64,000 nt of DNA from Penelope pileata (taxonomy: Eukaryota > Chordata > Aves > Galliformes > Cracidae), in NCBI GenBank assembly GCA_013396635.1, contig WBMW01005527.1, forward strand, positions 2,680,269 to 2,744,268, written 5' to 3'. A program made the translations under genes and the position numbers. The notes beneath the pieces are model-generated. The model worked only from the letters and a program-made list of their open reading frames with translations, did not search any database and was not told where the DNA came from. This document shows, piece after piece, positions 24,801-39,800 of this stretch. Every line of letters begins with the position of its first letter. The first letter of the stretch is position 1.

Positions 24801-27800
24801 ACACCACTGACTGAGTCAAGTCATCTCCTAGGCTGGAAGGAATAGTTCTCACTTCACAATTACTTTTAGTTCCTAAGGCTTGAACTGAACTGACTAAACT
24901 CAGCCCAGCTACTCACTTGAACAAATGAGGAAAAGCTTCATTTATAGTGTGGGTTTCCACATTTTCAGCAGCAATTTTCTTTTGGTGGTAAGCTACACTA
25001 TTGATTTTAGTCACAGTCAAATCACTGTAGAGAACAACTTTGGCCATCCCTGTTCATTTTCACACAAACCCAGGACTCTTCCGGCATGAAAACCAACACG
25101 CACTTCCACGGTGCTGAGCTCCTCCTAGAGCTCCGCACGATTCCAGGAGCAAACGTCTCCCTCCTTGATGCTCTTGAAAATACTTCGGAATGATCAGCGT
25201 TCTCTGGTGCTGATTAAAATGTCAGAACTGTGAGGGATACGCTTTCCATCTTTGGGCCTAATCCTCTGCAGTGCCCGTATAATGAGGAGGGAGAGCTGCA
25301 TGAGGCCAGCATGCTGTGGAGTTGGACTCTAACTAGAGGCTGTTCTAACACACTGATTCCTTTCAGACTTTTACCACTTTTTTTTTTAGTTCTGAACTAC
25401 CCTTATCCTGCCACCTCTCATTTCTTCCTGAGGGTAATACCAGCATCTTGCTGACTTCATTACATTTTTAATATTACATGCTGAAAGCAATCAGCATTCT
25501 AATGGCAACCTTACATATAGGTGTGTATGCTGCAGTCCTGCTTTGCACAGCCTTTTCTCAAAGGCTGCTGATCGGTGAAGCAGCCGGGGGGTGGACACAG
25601 CTCACCTGCCGCTGCCTCCCTCCCATCCCCGTTTGCTGGGTGCAGAGCAGTGCAGAGGGCAGGAACACGGACACTAAAGCACCTGGATACAGAGCAGCTC
25701 ATGAGCGTCTGTTTTAGAAGGAAACATCAATTCATGTTGCTTAACAAAATGCCCAGACTGCTGACAATTTGCTTCTGTGTCATCTATGCATTAGAGCCAG
25801 TGAGGTCTGCTGAAAAAGTATGACTGCCTCCTGAATGATGACTGTTTCATGTAGATATGGGTCTGCAGCAGAATTTTTTTTTAAAAAAAGCGATAACACA
25901 GTGCTGGTGTGGATGACCACATTCCTAATCAAAAAGATACAAACAACATCTCTGCTTTGACTTCAAGTGGTTGTAGTACGAGTCAGTTTAAATAATTAGT
26001 TAAAATGGCACGAAACTCTCTGCGGCCGAGGAGCACCTACTGTGTTTATTGCCTTCACAAACTGTGGCCTAGGTTCTCCAGAGTTCAGCGGTGAGTGCTG
26101 AGGGGAAGCCAGAAACAAGCGTGCCTCTGCCTCAGCACGGTTCTTCTGGCAGAGCAGGGCCCGGTGCTGACAGAACATCCCACACTGAGCCCCCCCACAT
26201 CTGTGGTCAGAACAGAGCTGTGCCCGCAGCACAGTGTTTCTGTGTACTCAGGTATCACAACAAAGAGAAGAAGAGGGACAGAGGAGGGGGAGAAGGGAAA
26301 TCCTATCGTTCTTGCAAGAGATATGGTAGAGATTTTACGAAGAAGAAGATTAATTCAGCTTAATAAGATTTTGCCTGCTAAGCCACCAGGCAGCCTGAAG
26401 GACAAAACTTTATTCTTTTTAAGCTTCATCTCAGTGCAAGAAAGTTTCTGAATTTCATGAAAGCAAATATTTGATTCTGAACCAAATGATAAAAGTTGGA
26501 TGATATTTAAAGGTCTTGGCCTTACCTTTTCTTTGTCCTACTACAGAAAAATACATGGAAAACTACAGAAATCCACTAAGAAAAACACTCCTCTTTTTTG
26601 TCCCCTTCAGACACACCAGAGCCCTTTATAAAGTCAAAAAAAAAATTCATCTGTCCTTTGCCTTGGCTCATGCAAAATGTATATGTACATTCAAATTTTA
26701 CAACATTTGCTGTGCAGGTCAGAGATTAATGCTGGTTTCGTTCATTATATTTGATGCAAAATCCCTAAGGAGTACACGAGAAAAAGAAGGTGGGTGATAG
26801 AAAGAATAAAATGAATTGCAAATATCCAGAATTATTAAGAGCTCAGCGATGCCTCATAGAAGTCTCTGAAAAACAGCCTATTTAGGGACCATCCAGAAAT
26901 ATCAAAAAGGAATCCCACGAGGGACAGGCGTAGCACGAGCAACAGACTGTGAAGGTATTAGGAAGAAAAGGATCATCATGCAGTGAGCTCTGCAAAGAGA
27001 TTTTTGGTAAAAACTGGGTTTGACAAACTCCAATAATGATCTGAAGAAGAATTAATGCTTTCACTCCTCCAGCACATTCCTCCTCCCTAGAAGGCAGCGT
27101 ATTAATGGTGAAGCCTCCAAGGCTTCTTTGCAGTGACTGCAGCCAAGGAGAGTTGATTGCAGAAAAATCCCATCTCCCCTTCTTTGGTGGATGTGGAAGC
27201 TCTTCCATCACTGAAGGAGCTGTTCAGCCTCAGCACCAGCAGAGTGGAGGAGAAGTCTATGAAGTCTGAATTGGGGGTCAAAACCCAAATTCACTTCTTT
27301 GGCACAGTCTGGGACCAGGCAAGGAGCTGCTGCCTGCAGAGGCCAGGTGACATGGAACAGCATGGGCAGGTGGCAGATGCTGGGCTAGGAGCTCAGCCTC
27401 AGCCTGTGGGGAGATGGAACCTCGTTCCCTGGAGACTCACAGCACGTTTCTGAAACACCTCCTTTCTTTTGCTCATTTTAGTACTTTCTGTGCATAAAGA
27501 AACAGATGTAATGTGTCACCCCACAGTCGTTACATATGAGGCAGATACAGCCTGATACAGGCTTTGTGCTTCAACCACAAGAACATCCATCTATGCTATG
27601 TAAGAATTAGCCAGACCGCGAGAACTGCATGATACAATCTGTAAGAAATATTTTTAATGATGTAGCATTTTTGAAAACAGATTATGCAAGGATACTTTCA
27701 TAGAGAGCTATAATGTAATCTGGGCGTAGGCTCTGCAGGAAGACAAACAGAATTAATTCTGGTATTTTCCTGAAGCAGCTTTTTCGCTGCTGTCAGGAAG

Positions 27801-30800
27801 CCTGCATGAAAACATGATTTCACACCCGTGACGTCTGCGTTCACCCATTACCAGTTATGACAGTCTGTATGCAACACAGCAGTCTGGGAGCTGGAGGGAA
27901 TTACATCAGTAGCTTCTGTCAAATTTCTATTTTCCATTTCTATTAGGAAGGACTAATTTAGCATTCAAATCAATATGATAGCGTAGTAGCATAAAACATG
28001 GAAAAAAATTACAGGTAAGATTTTATTCCTGGTTGAAGGAACAGATGTAGGAAAAGAGACTGAAAACAGGAGGCTCTCCTGATAGAAGACAGCTAAACAG
28101 ATAATAATTTTAATGACTGAAAGCTAGAACTACAAAATTACTTGTTTTTTGTTAATCCACATATAGAGTCATTCAATAGAAGAAAAGAAACAACAAGTAG
28201 GAATCCTACTTTAAAGTGGATCTTCTATAATGTTTCCATTGAGCCTTAGGAAGCCTTTATTACACAGCTTACAAGCGAGGATTTCCTGCAACAAACCCGT
28301 CAGGTTTTCTTTTAAAAGGGCAGTTTCAATCACTGCATAGTCATGCAGTGTTTCGTTCTGACTGGATGATAAATGAAAATGTATTTTGGGTAAACCTTCC
28401 CACCGGACATTTGCTGACCTTTATTCTGACTAGACTGAGAGAATGACTGCTGCTGAGAGGATGTGCAGGACTGGCACAGAGCCGTGCTGGGGAGGTGCAC
28501 GCTAGGTAGAGTGAAGGATGGCTTTGCCACGAGGGTGGTCAAGCACTGGAGCAGGCTTCCTAGCGAGGCGGTTGATGGCCCGTGCCTGTCAGCGCTCAGG
28601 ATGTCGGGACAGCCCTCACTGGCATGTGTTACCATTTGGGTAGCCCTGTAGAGGTCAGGCAGTTGAGCAGAGGATCTTTGAAGGCCCATTCTAACTCTTC
28701 TATACTTTTTTCTGTACTTCTATACTAAAAGTCCACTGTCAACTTTAACCTTTCCATCCAAGCCTAACACAGTAATGAATAATATATGTAAAGTAAATCT
28801 GAACGTACAGCAAATTAATCTTGGGCTTTGCCAGACTAACTTTGCCCTGTAGTTCTACTTAAATCTGCTCAGAAGAGCAACTGAGACACGGGATCAGGTC
28901 TGCTCCAAAAGCCAGGGCCTGCCCTCACCAGGCAGCTAACATCAGCTAGATGCCTGCAATCTGCTATTATGCCACATCCCTGCCCTCAAACAATTTCTTA
29001 GGATAATTTTGAAAATGAGGTGGCCCAGCAGGTAAGTTCAGTGCACACACCCCCTTTGTCTGGCACAGACCTTGGCCATGGCTGTGTTCTAAGGGCTTGA
29101 GGGAGAGTTTAGGAACATGACATACTTCATCCTTCCAGCACACCTCACTGCATGCTGCCGAAAACACACCTGTCCTACTTGCTGCTATCTTCCAACACGT
29201 TTTTATCATATTCTTACAGGATATTACATGTATTAGCCAAATACTTTGCTAATTTTCTGTTCTTAAGCACTATTAATAAATCTCATAGTAGAGACCCTGA
29301 TGAGGAATTACAGATAATGCAGCTTGCCAGGGATTTCCCCCATCCCCTCATGGGAGTACCTGAACTAAGCAGTGAAACACCTCCGTTACAAGGCAGGGCC
29401 AGGCCAGTTAGAGATTTCCTGCAGCTGTAACTGGCACAGCTCCCACCAGGCAGTGCTTGAAGGGCTCCTCCTCTTTTGGCACACACTGAGGAGGCAAAGC
29501 AAGAGCCGAAGCACTTCTCTGCTCTGAGAAGTGGACTCCTCTGGAGGACAGCAGCTCCTGAGACTGCCTGAGAAAATGAATCTAATTGTCTTTCAGCAGA
29601 CCTCCTCAAAGACAATCAGTCCATTTTGCTGAGGATGAGATTTAGAGAAGGCATCTAAACAAGACAACAAGGTATAGGTAATAGAGAAGGCAAACAGCTT
29701 TACCAATGGAGAGACTAAGATATAAAGGTATCTGATTTTCCTGGTAATTGTGTTTTTAATGAAAAGATGGAAAAATTGTAAATTTGCAGAGAAGAGTTGC
29801 CCAGTTCTAAAGGTTTAGATAAAATGCACCACACAGATCAGCTATTCATTTCAATACAATGCAAGTGAGGGTACAATGCAGTTATAGGTACAGAGAAACT
29901 CATGAGAGCCAGTACCAGATGTTTTAGCCTCTAAAACATCCAGAAGGAATTAGTGAAACTCAACTTAGAAATGACAGCCAATGCTTGAATAATGGAAATG
30001 ATTGACCATTGTCCAAGCTACTTCAAGAAATACAGGATTTTGCATTATTTGAGGTTTTTATGTAAAAACTCAGAGCCTTGCTGGAAGTTGTGTGGTAGCC
30101 AAACACAGCTTATGCCCTTAGCTAAAAGTCAGGATACACAGGGAGGTCAGACCAGATCCACTCATGCCTTTTACCCTTAAGTCCTAAAGGGAGAAGGAGG
30201 TTTCCTCCCCCTTCCTCAGCCCTTAAGGAAAACAAGTCTCTTAATCTATTTAGAGGCCCTTTTTGACATTCTTTAGCTGTAGTTTTTCTCAATCAACCTA
30301 ATCTTTTCCCATCAAGCTCCATGCTAATCCCATTTTGCTCCACTCCTTAAACTAATAAAAGATTAGAGTGACATTTCAGAAAGGGCATCGTATTAAGCAG
30401 CTACTTTCCCATCTCAACAGATCACACAGTACAAAATGTGGTGAACAGGCCATTAATCTTATGTTAATGAGGTGTCAGTCTGAATGGAGACCTCCTCCTT
30501 GCTCGATATGAAGGGTGCAGGCATAATGAGGAGGCTGCCGCTTGCCATCTCTGGCAGCTTCGCCAGAAGCAGCGGATCCATACAGCATCATCGATGGTGG
30601 CAACAGCTCTTGTCACCGCACCACCGTGCCCTTGACAACAGAGAGCAAGTGTCCATGCAGACCTGTCACCTCGTGTGCTGCGCACACACAATAAGCATCC
30701 CTATGTCCTAATTAGCGGTGTAAAACTGTTTAACAACTTCAGCTTTGCTCTAACAAGAAATCAATTAGGGTTAGCAGCCACACACAGGGAAATTTTTCAC

Positions 30801-33800
30801 ACTCACCCAGCCAGTCAAAGTCACTAGAGAACCACTTCCTTCATTCCTGCAGCGGACAAGCCATTGTTCTTTCTGGTGACATTCCTGCACAGGTACTATC
30901 CAATTTGCTTTCATAAAGAATTTTCTTGTTTTCTTAAATATATTACTGTTCTCCTTAAAGAAACTCTGCACAGCTACCATGCTTCTGGAAGATGGCAGTT
31001 TTACCGAGTGCTGAGAAAACTTCCCAGTAAAAGTACAGGGCAGGTCAGGGTTAGTCTCGGTGCCACCCGCATACCTGCTCCAGCAGAATGCTCTTCCTTA
31101 CAGAAATCCACCTCTTCTGCATGCACACTGCAAAGGAGCTGCACTGAACCCAGAAGGGCTCTCTGTGGACACAACTGCATCTTTACACAGAATAAATTGG
31201 AGCTTCACAGCTTAAAAATAGTCAGCAGACGGTTAACCCAGGGAGAGGGCTGCTGAAAGGTAGAGTGGAAGACATGAGCAGCATGCCTCTCTCCCAAGGA
31301 AACCCCTTGGGGCGTGGGCTTCACTTTTACATTTGCTTTTTTTTTTCTTGTGACTAATAAATAAATAAAAACTGCTGATTAGGTGTCCCTCAAAGTCAAG
31401 TGTCTGAAGGTGGAAAGGCTGTACAATCTAGCTATGTAACTTGTGCTTTCTCATGGTTCGTGAGGTTGATACTGATATGGGTAAGAGATCTTCTAAAAGC
31501 ATTCACCCTGTAGAGGAATTCAGCTCTCCCATTTTGAAATGTTCTAATCCTGCACTTGCACAGGCACTGTTCTGTCCCGGTACAGTAAGATAATGATCAA
31601 TATCAACATCAGAGAAACCAACTATGTGGAACATTCCAAGGAAAACATTCACCAGATACTAGCTCCCTACAGTAAATGAGAAATCACAACAATTCTCTGC
31701 CGTAGGACACGGTATCATTGGCATTACCTATAAATGACAACTTTCAACCACACAGTCTCCAACTAAGGCTTTATTCTGATTTTCTTATCTAATTGCGTAC
31801 ATAAAAGAGATGCAGTGATGTAAAATAAAAGGTTCTTCTTCCATGCATATTTCTTAGAAAAATCCTGCTTTCTATCTTCTTTGGAAATAAACTGTTGGGG
31901 TAGAGCTCAGACACCTACCTGTATACCGTGGTAGGTGGAGAATTCAGTGTGTCATAGATGAGCCTCACATGGCCTTGGTACAACTCCAGAGCCAAAGGAT
32001 CATTGTCTCCTTTGTATAACAAGATGCCATTGTCCTTGTCTGTTGCTACCTGTGAAACATTAATAACCAGGTAAGGTTTCATGGAATGATTAAAATTGAA
32101 ACAATAAACCTATATTAAAAATCATAAAGAGATCACATATGCAATTCACACGTGATTTAATAAATCATACATATGAGCAACAACGAAAGCAGGAACGATG
32201 AAACACAAAGAGGTCTCGGTGGCCATGAGTGGGTTGGTGCACGGACACGTTAACCTCGTGCTGCAGGATGGCTCCGTGGTCTCAAATGAGAGTTAGTTTG
32301 CAGGAGGTGAAAGCTGCAATATGTTTGATCGCTGCCGACAGACTGTGGCTGTATTTTTGGTAATACGTGAATTAATTTATTTCTCAATAAACTGGTGTTT
32401 TAGAAAATCAATTGCAATGAATTTCAGCGAGTGCTGATCTGTTCTATGAATATGAAGAAGGAAAGAAAGACCTGTCCCCACCTCAGTATGAACATGAGCT
32501 GCCTGCTCAGCTCAAGTTATTAGCAAGTCGTGCTGAGTTCAGATGGGACGTGTAGGGAGTCAGGAGGGAACCGAGCAGCCCTCGTCCCTCTGGCTTTGTG
32601 GATGCAGATGTGCTATTGCTCAGAAAACACTGGGATGGCAACAGACGTTCTGCATGACATACCTGGAGGGAAATGTTTGCCTGAGGGCGGATTTTGGCGG
32701 ATGGCAATTCCACGTAGGAATCCTTCCCAACAAAGTTCACCGTGATGAGCTTCTCGCACTTCTGCCCCGCAAAGCCCGCGAGGCAGCGGCAGACGGGCTC
32801 CTGGTGTGCCACCAGGCACTGGGCCCCGTTCTGGCACTCGTAGTTGTCACACGGGCTCGTCTGGAGCAGAACCATCGGTGGAGGAGTTTCACAGAAAAGT
32901 CCACTGCGGAACGTAAAGAAAAAGCAGCCTCATTTATCACAACTTTTTGTATGGAAGAAAACATTTTCAGATGCTGATGTGATAATACTGCTGCGGTGTC
33001 ACGGCTCCCAGACTCAGCTGCCACGTGCCAGCTTTACTGCATGGAAGCTGTACAGCACAATGCTGTACAGAAATCCCTGTGCGGGGTTTGTGTGAGCCAA
33101 TTCAAGTACTGAAAGCAATTCGTTCTGCACTTTGCACTGGTTATCTAGCTCTGCAAGGTGCAGCAGTCTGCCTATAACAGCCTCTGTAACACCATGCAGA
33201 CGTTCCCAGCAAACACGGTGCCAGTTAAGCCCACACCTGAGCTCTGCCCTCCTGCTCTCCCTGCCAGCCAACAGTGCAGAACTCCTCAGCCAAAAGCCCC
33301 TGCCCTAGGCTTTGTGGCTTGAGCCCACCTCTGCTGTTGGAAGCAGCACACAAGGGGAAATCCTCTGGTTTTAGTGTCTCTGACAGTGTCCTTGCTTGCT
33401 TTACTGTGTATCAGAGAGCGTATAATCAACAGATGGGCAAGTGCTAAAAATTCTCTGAGGCACTGATACTGTGCTATTCTCCGGGCAGCTTCGCTGCCTT
33501 GGTTGTTTCTGACAGCAGTGGGATCAGTATCTTCATTCTAGCTGAGCTTGTGGTTGGCTGTATCACGGAGCAGAAAAATGAAAAGGAAAGGACCTCCCAG
33601 AGCCTGAGCTGAAAGCCAAATGCCCACTCTGAGCACTTGTGAGCTCAGGATGTATCCAGATCTGGAGGAAAGTGCTGTGGTTTGGTCTTAATGGTACAAG
33701 AGGCTGAGCAAACCCCTGTGTAGGAGCTTCTGCGCTCTGCGGCTCCCAGGAGCGGTGCTGGTTCCATCCCCACCTGCCTCCCTGGGTCGGCAGGGCTGCA

Positions 33801-36800
33801 CGGCTCACATTGCTTCCTGCAACAGTGGAGTGACTCAGTGCAGCGACAGGCTGGGACCAGCAGGGGAGGGGCAGGGAAAAGGGAGAAAGTGCAAAAAGCT
33901 GCAGTCATCTTTCACAGTGATGCCATGTGTCAGACTGACCTGCAAAAAGTGAATGGAAACACTGCCCATGGCACCCGCTGGGCTGGGGCAGTGGGGCTCT
34001 GCGTGCCCCCAGTTTGGCTGCACAGTACGCCCCACAGCTCTCCCTATATGGCACTTCCAAACCCAGCCAATCCGTTCTGTATTGTTGAGGGAACAAAAAC
34101 TCTTTGCACTGAGCTCTGTGACTGCTTGAGAACGTGCAGACAACCAAATGATGACAAACAGCTGCCTGGGGAGCGGGGAGCGCGCGCCGGGCGGAGCTGG
34201 GGAGTGGGGCAGAGGGCTTCCAGGAGGGGATTGCAGAGACCTTCCTGCAGGGAATAACCCCTCAGCCCAGGCCTGGAGCAGTGAAATCCCACTTGTCCCA
34301 CTCAGCATTTCCTGCCCTTCAAGGGAGCACTTTGTGGAATAATAGCACTCTATAAAAACACAGCAAAAAGTGCCAAACCCCTCACTTCTCTCCAGCAGAG
34401 CAGGTGAGAGCTGGAAGCTCAGTGCATATCCAGGCAATCTTCCTGGATACAATGAGAACAGAAACCCAAGCCATTACCCCACAGCAAACACTATCATACT
34501 AGACATGCAAGAACAGCAAATAAAACAGCTTAGCCATAGGACCTGCTGCTTCTGAAACAAGGAACTGGAGATGGCTGCTTTCCTTTTTGTATCTTCCGAT
34601 GTAAATGGCCCTACCCTCAGAGCTGTGCAGCATGGTGAGGGAGCCCAGCCCTGCCCCTGCCCTGCTCCCACAGCCCGTGCTGCTCCCTGGTCTGCCTTTG
34701 GGGAGCTCTGTATCATACAGAGGAAAGATAAATGCAAAATGAAATACAGATGAGATAAATCCTGAACTGCACCCAAACCGGGGGAGCTGCTCTGCACTTA
34801 CATCGTGTCCGAAGCAGAGACCCAGGGCTTTGTACTGTTTTTCACAAAAAGAGGAAACACCAGTGGGGCACAGTAAAGCATTAACTGCTTTTAGTTTCTT
34901 CACCAGGACTTGTTTCACAATGTTGTGTAGCCCTCATGGTATCCCTGCATTGGGACAGCTGCACAGTACAGAGGAATGAGGGATTTCTGCTTTGTGGAGG
35001 AAGTTTCCACCCTCTTCCTCATGCAAGCAGACCTGTAGAACGCCCTGAGGGATGCCAACAGCTGGGCTGTGCTCCTGGGAGAGGGCCAGGGAAGCTCTCC
35101 TTTCCCCACAGCCTCTGTGAAACACAGAACATCATAAGCAGCTCCCTGACCTTGCCCAAATCTGCGTGCTGCCCTTGCACATGGTGATGTGTGGATGGCA
35201 AATAAAAATCTGCTACGCAGGAATGTGCACGGGGAGGGTGAAACCCTGCTGCAGGCTTCATGCCCTTCACGAGTGCCCTGCAGGGACCAAACTGCTCCCT
35301 TGCAGACTCTGTGCCCAGGTGCACACACACACACACACGTGTTTCCTTCTCAGCCAGAACCACCCCGGGTACCTTTCAGGACAAACTGCACCTCCACGGT
35401 TTTTTCGTCGCATTGCCCCCGGGATGGCGCGGTGCTGGGTCCCGGTGCTGCGGGCAGGAGCTGTGCCTCGTGCCTCCCCCCGCCCCGCTGGGTGACACCG
35501 AGCTGTGAGGGGCACGGGTGGAAACTGCTGATGCTTTCAGCAATGGGTTGGGAAAAAAAAAACAAACCCAAACCACTTCCCGTCACTCAGCAGTAAATAT
35601 CTTCTACCAGAAAAGCATAATCTTGCATAGGGACAAGCCAACCTATTAATCTAGACAAACCTATCTCCAAAGGGTAATTTGGCAGGCAGCACTGCTGGCA
35701 ATCAATAAAGCCCATTCGCTTTGCTCCAAGGAGTATTTGGAGAGGTGCACGGGGTCAGCACAGAGCTCAGCCTGCTGCAGGCAGCGGTGGGGATGGGAGC
35801 GTGGAAGGCAGCACGGTGTGGGAGCACAACTGCATATGGGAGAGGGTTCTCTTTGCTCAGTCTGATATGTTTCTCAAAGCAAATTTGTTCTTGGGAACAT
35901 TTCTTTGTGAACACACCTAAGCTATGCATTAGTTACAGACCAGGAGGCTTCCCCTCCTCAGTGTGACCCTGCTGGCTCCAGCACAGCCCCCGGCCGCTGC
36001 AGGGCACCCGGGGCACGGCACTGCTCGCTGGGACGTGGCTTGGATCCCCCTTCCCAAGAAAACTGCTAAGCCAGCCCATGGGCTTTTTTCTACCCAATAC
36101 CAAGCACTTTGTTTTGTCTGTGGGAGATAACTAGAAAGCACAAGGAAAGACAGCATATATAACTCTCGTTTCATGGAAGTTAAAAATAATAACAACAAAA
36201 AATACATGCAGCCCACAACAGTCCCTGCTAACAGAAAGCAAATGTTGCAAGAAGCCTGCGTGTCTCTGCTTGGTGTTGCTCTGAAAGAGTCCCCAGTCTC
36301 CCCTACAGCTCCTTTCAACCTTTCCCTGCCCCAAAACCCGTTCAGTGGGCGGCTCCACCAGTGTGATACTGCTGCTGGCATCCAGGCACTGCACCTGCAG
36401 CACGTGCATGTCAGGGCCTTTTCTATTTTAAATTTTAAAAATATTTTTAGAAATCATTAATACAACTTATTTCCATAGCAGAGGAGCGTGGAGCACAGCT
36501 CAACTGGCAGACCTTTGCCAGCTCCCTCCTGCCTGCGACCATCTCATTTATTTAAATAATCACAGCTGAGTTTCTTGCAGCAAACTCTCCCCGTGGGGAA
36601 CTCAGGAGCATCTGCACGGAGGAGGAATAGTGCTTGATATCAAGCTCAGCAGCCTTAATGTGTGATTCCCTACTGCAGCAGCATTTATCAGGACAACACT
36701 ACTGTGAGGCTGATTGCTAGGGGGAAGGTCTGATAAGTCAGCTTTTATCCAATGGGGTTCACAAATTCCTGAAAATGTTTTCATCCGCAGGAGGTAAACA

Positions 36801-39800
36801 AATTTCACTTTGTACAGAATAACAGAATACTTTGCAGGAAGAAAATGTATTGTGTAACTGCAAAAGGTTGCTGGGTGATGAGCTGAGATATGGAGCACAG
36901 CTACACACCAACAGTGAATGGCAAATGCCAGCAGAGAGAAGCAGGTGGGGGCGTGTTGGTGCTGCTCTTGTTGGGGCTGTACCTGGAGGTGTGCAGCTGT
37001 GCAGGTGGGGGGCTGCACTGTGAAGAATTTCCATTTGTTCAGCTGGATGGGGATGTTCAGTTTTAAGGACCTTGTCACTGGGTGACTGCAAGTGGCTCTG
37101 ATGTGCGGCATAGCAACAACCACAGAACCGTCAGAGCTCTGTGCACTCATTGCAACTGCATAAGCTCCAGATAACTGGGAGGTCGCTCTGTACACTCACT
37201 GCTGGGAAATGATTCTTGAAATTTTGCCAAACAACTTTATTCATCATACCCATGGGTCTCGCAGTCACCTTTCTCAGACCGCCCCGTTGTGTTCCCCCTG
37301 ACCAGCGCTCACAGCCCTGCAGTTATCTCCCGGTTGCCCAGCCCAGCACCTGAGGCACCCCTCGTGAGCAGCTGAGTCCATCACCCTGTGCCAGCAGAAG
37401 CCTGAACTCTGTCAATCACCATCTTTGCAATTGCAATCTTGAAAGAAAGAAAAGATCAGAAACCCTTTCAGAGCAGCAGGCCTGCAAAGTACAAAAGGCT
37501 CAAGTCATGGAAAGAATAATGAGCAGATCATATTTTGCTAGCAGAATTTTAAACGTGAAATCAAACAGGAGCAGGAGCTGTTCTGCATGGAGAACTCCAG
37601 GGGCTTCAGCTTGCTTTCTGCCTTGACAGACAGATTCTGCTGCTGCCACTGTGACGCCTTCCTCCTAAGCATCCTCACTCCCTTGCATCTTGCACACGGA
37701 ATTTAGAGAGGTGGCATGGAGGAGTGCGACAAACAGAAAGCAAGTGTGATAACTCAGGTAACTCCTGGCTCGGCAGCTGGCAGGCAGCAGGATTACTTTT
37801 TTTGCATTAAGCCTACCTTGGGCTGTGAAGTGCTGTCTAAGGCAGTAGAAGAGTCTTGGAGCTTCGTGGAGAATGTTGCTGCTTCTTGGAGTGCTCTTAG
37901 TGGAATGAAAACCCCTCATTTGGGAGAGTGAGCAGATGGGGCTGCTCCAGATCCTGCTCCTGAAGTCCCCACTGTGAGCACAGCCAGCCAGGGACTGTGC
38001 CCGAGCTGCCACAGCTGCTGCCTGGGACAAGGAAGGGACCCTGCTCCCCACCTAGCCCCGCTGCTCAGCTCAGCTGTGTCACAACTTACAACACCTCCAT
38101 CCAACACCGTGGTCCCGTCTTACCCCCAAGAAACCAAACACCTGCAGCAGCTCCTCCCAGCCACTGCTACCCAACGACAGCCTGCAGCTGCCCCTGACTC
38201 CTGGTACAGCTCTGCAATCCCATTTCTCAGCTCCCTAACAAGGAGGTAAGCATTTACAATTTACTGAGCATTTGCGGTTCCACTGTGGGACAGCCACTTG
38301 TTATCCTTGCCAGCCACCAGCTTGTAAGATCCCCAAGACCATCAAAGGGACTGAAGCAGAGGGTGAAACACTGAAATAGGTATTTAGTTGAAATGCAGAG
38401 CATTTCTGGTATCCTGCAAATAACAAGTCTGATTCTGTGAGACCATGGGTTGACATCATGTTACATATCAGTGCCTGCTCAGAGAAGTCTGTCTGCTTTG
38501 CAACAAACATGTTTGTTGATCAGGGAAAAAGCCACCCAGAGAGGATGAAAGCAAGAAGAATGAAAACAGTTGCAGATACAAGGCAGAGTAAAGGGTTTGT
38601 AAGTGTTCGTGCAATTTCTGCTTTGTCAAGACTGATGTTTTCAGGTATCCGTCTTTGTCCCATGTGTGTATTTCAAACACGAGAAGTTTAGCTGGAAGGA
38701 AGCCAGTATCCAGCCTCGGGCAATGATTAGTGAATCCGTTTGGAGCAGCACACTTATCTTTGACAGACAGTGAGATTTCCGGGAGTCAGATTTATTGGCA
38801 GCTGTCAGAATCAGGCTGGAAATTTACAGCCCAGATCACACTGTGCCTGTCCACCTGCAGGCACAGCGATACCGGCACCAAATCTCCAGAATCTCATTTT
38901 CTTGCAGCCAGGTCTGAGGGCTCACATATAATTTTATCATCCTTTGCTCTCTGTCACATGTGTAAAACTTATCTCCATGTAACATAGGTGACTGCACTCC
39001 CTGCTGTTTTACCAGGGAAGGCTGGGGCAGGCAGGCAGACTGACACAGCGCTGCACAAAAGGCAAACTGCTATTTGCAAAGCAGGAACCCTCAACCCTGT
39101 GTGTTCAGTGAACTCCTCAAGACCTATTTCAGCTACAAGATGGGAAGCCGTCCATTCACATGGGCATGACACATCGATACCAAATCTAGAGGCTGATTAG
39201 CTCTGAGGATGAAGGTAATTAGAGGTAGTGCCCCAACACCAGGTGCAGAAGGGCTGGCTCTCACCCACCTGAAGCCCTGAGGACAGACGCAGGTGTAGCC
39301 ATTGACTGCATCTACGCAGACAGCTCCATGGCGACACTTATGGCCCACACAGTCATCGTCATCTATTTCACAGTGCTTGCCACTGTAACCAGGCAAGCAC
39401 TCGCATCTGAAATACAAGAAGATTGCTGTTAATAGCTTGTTTCAACATTCACGACAGCAGCACACGCAGGGAACACAGCACCGGTCTGATCTGAGACAGA
39501 AAAGTGTTAGCTGTTATTCCTGGAAGCACCAGGCACAGTTCCTGCCATCCGAAATGCTCAGGTGCCTCCCATCTGTCTGCAGCTGAGGTTCTGCAATCTG
39601 CTTACATTCCAGCCAAGCAAAGCAATGCCATACTACTGGTTCGTTCTCAGCCAAGTCTGTGGAGAGGAGCGATCAGACAGTGCCCTCCCTGTGGTGTTAA
39701 AGATGACGACATCTCCCCTAACCCACAGGGCAATGTTCTGCAAGGGCAGTTGCTCTGATGTCTCCGACTACGTGAGAGTGCAAACACATTTTGCCTGTCT

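Larger units (their letters stand above)
16146..31918 (-). other. SLIT3: SLIT3 laminin-G intron (15.8 kb)
   Basis: This phase-2 intron has the donor GTAGGT at the right end and the acceptor TTTTTAG at the left. It splits the laminin-G domain and is the longest intron in the window. It contains a CpG island (19640-20095), a CR1 stub (19616-19639), two larger CR1 copies (24058-24600 and 28460-28720), and candidate regulatory stretches near 21410-21490 and 27590-27990. The segment 18370-19620 is GC-rich but CpG-poor. A 230-codon open frame at 16510-17202 on the minus strand has no recognisable domain. Confidence 0.85.

Noticed and set aside
33835..34452. A 205-codon minus-strand open frame.
   Set aside because: It lies in GC-rich intronic DNA where open frames occur in several overlapping frames on both strands. 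No domain, no splice logic.
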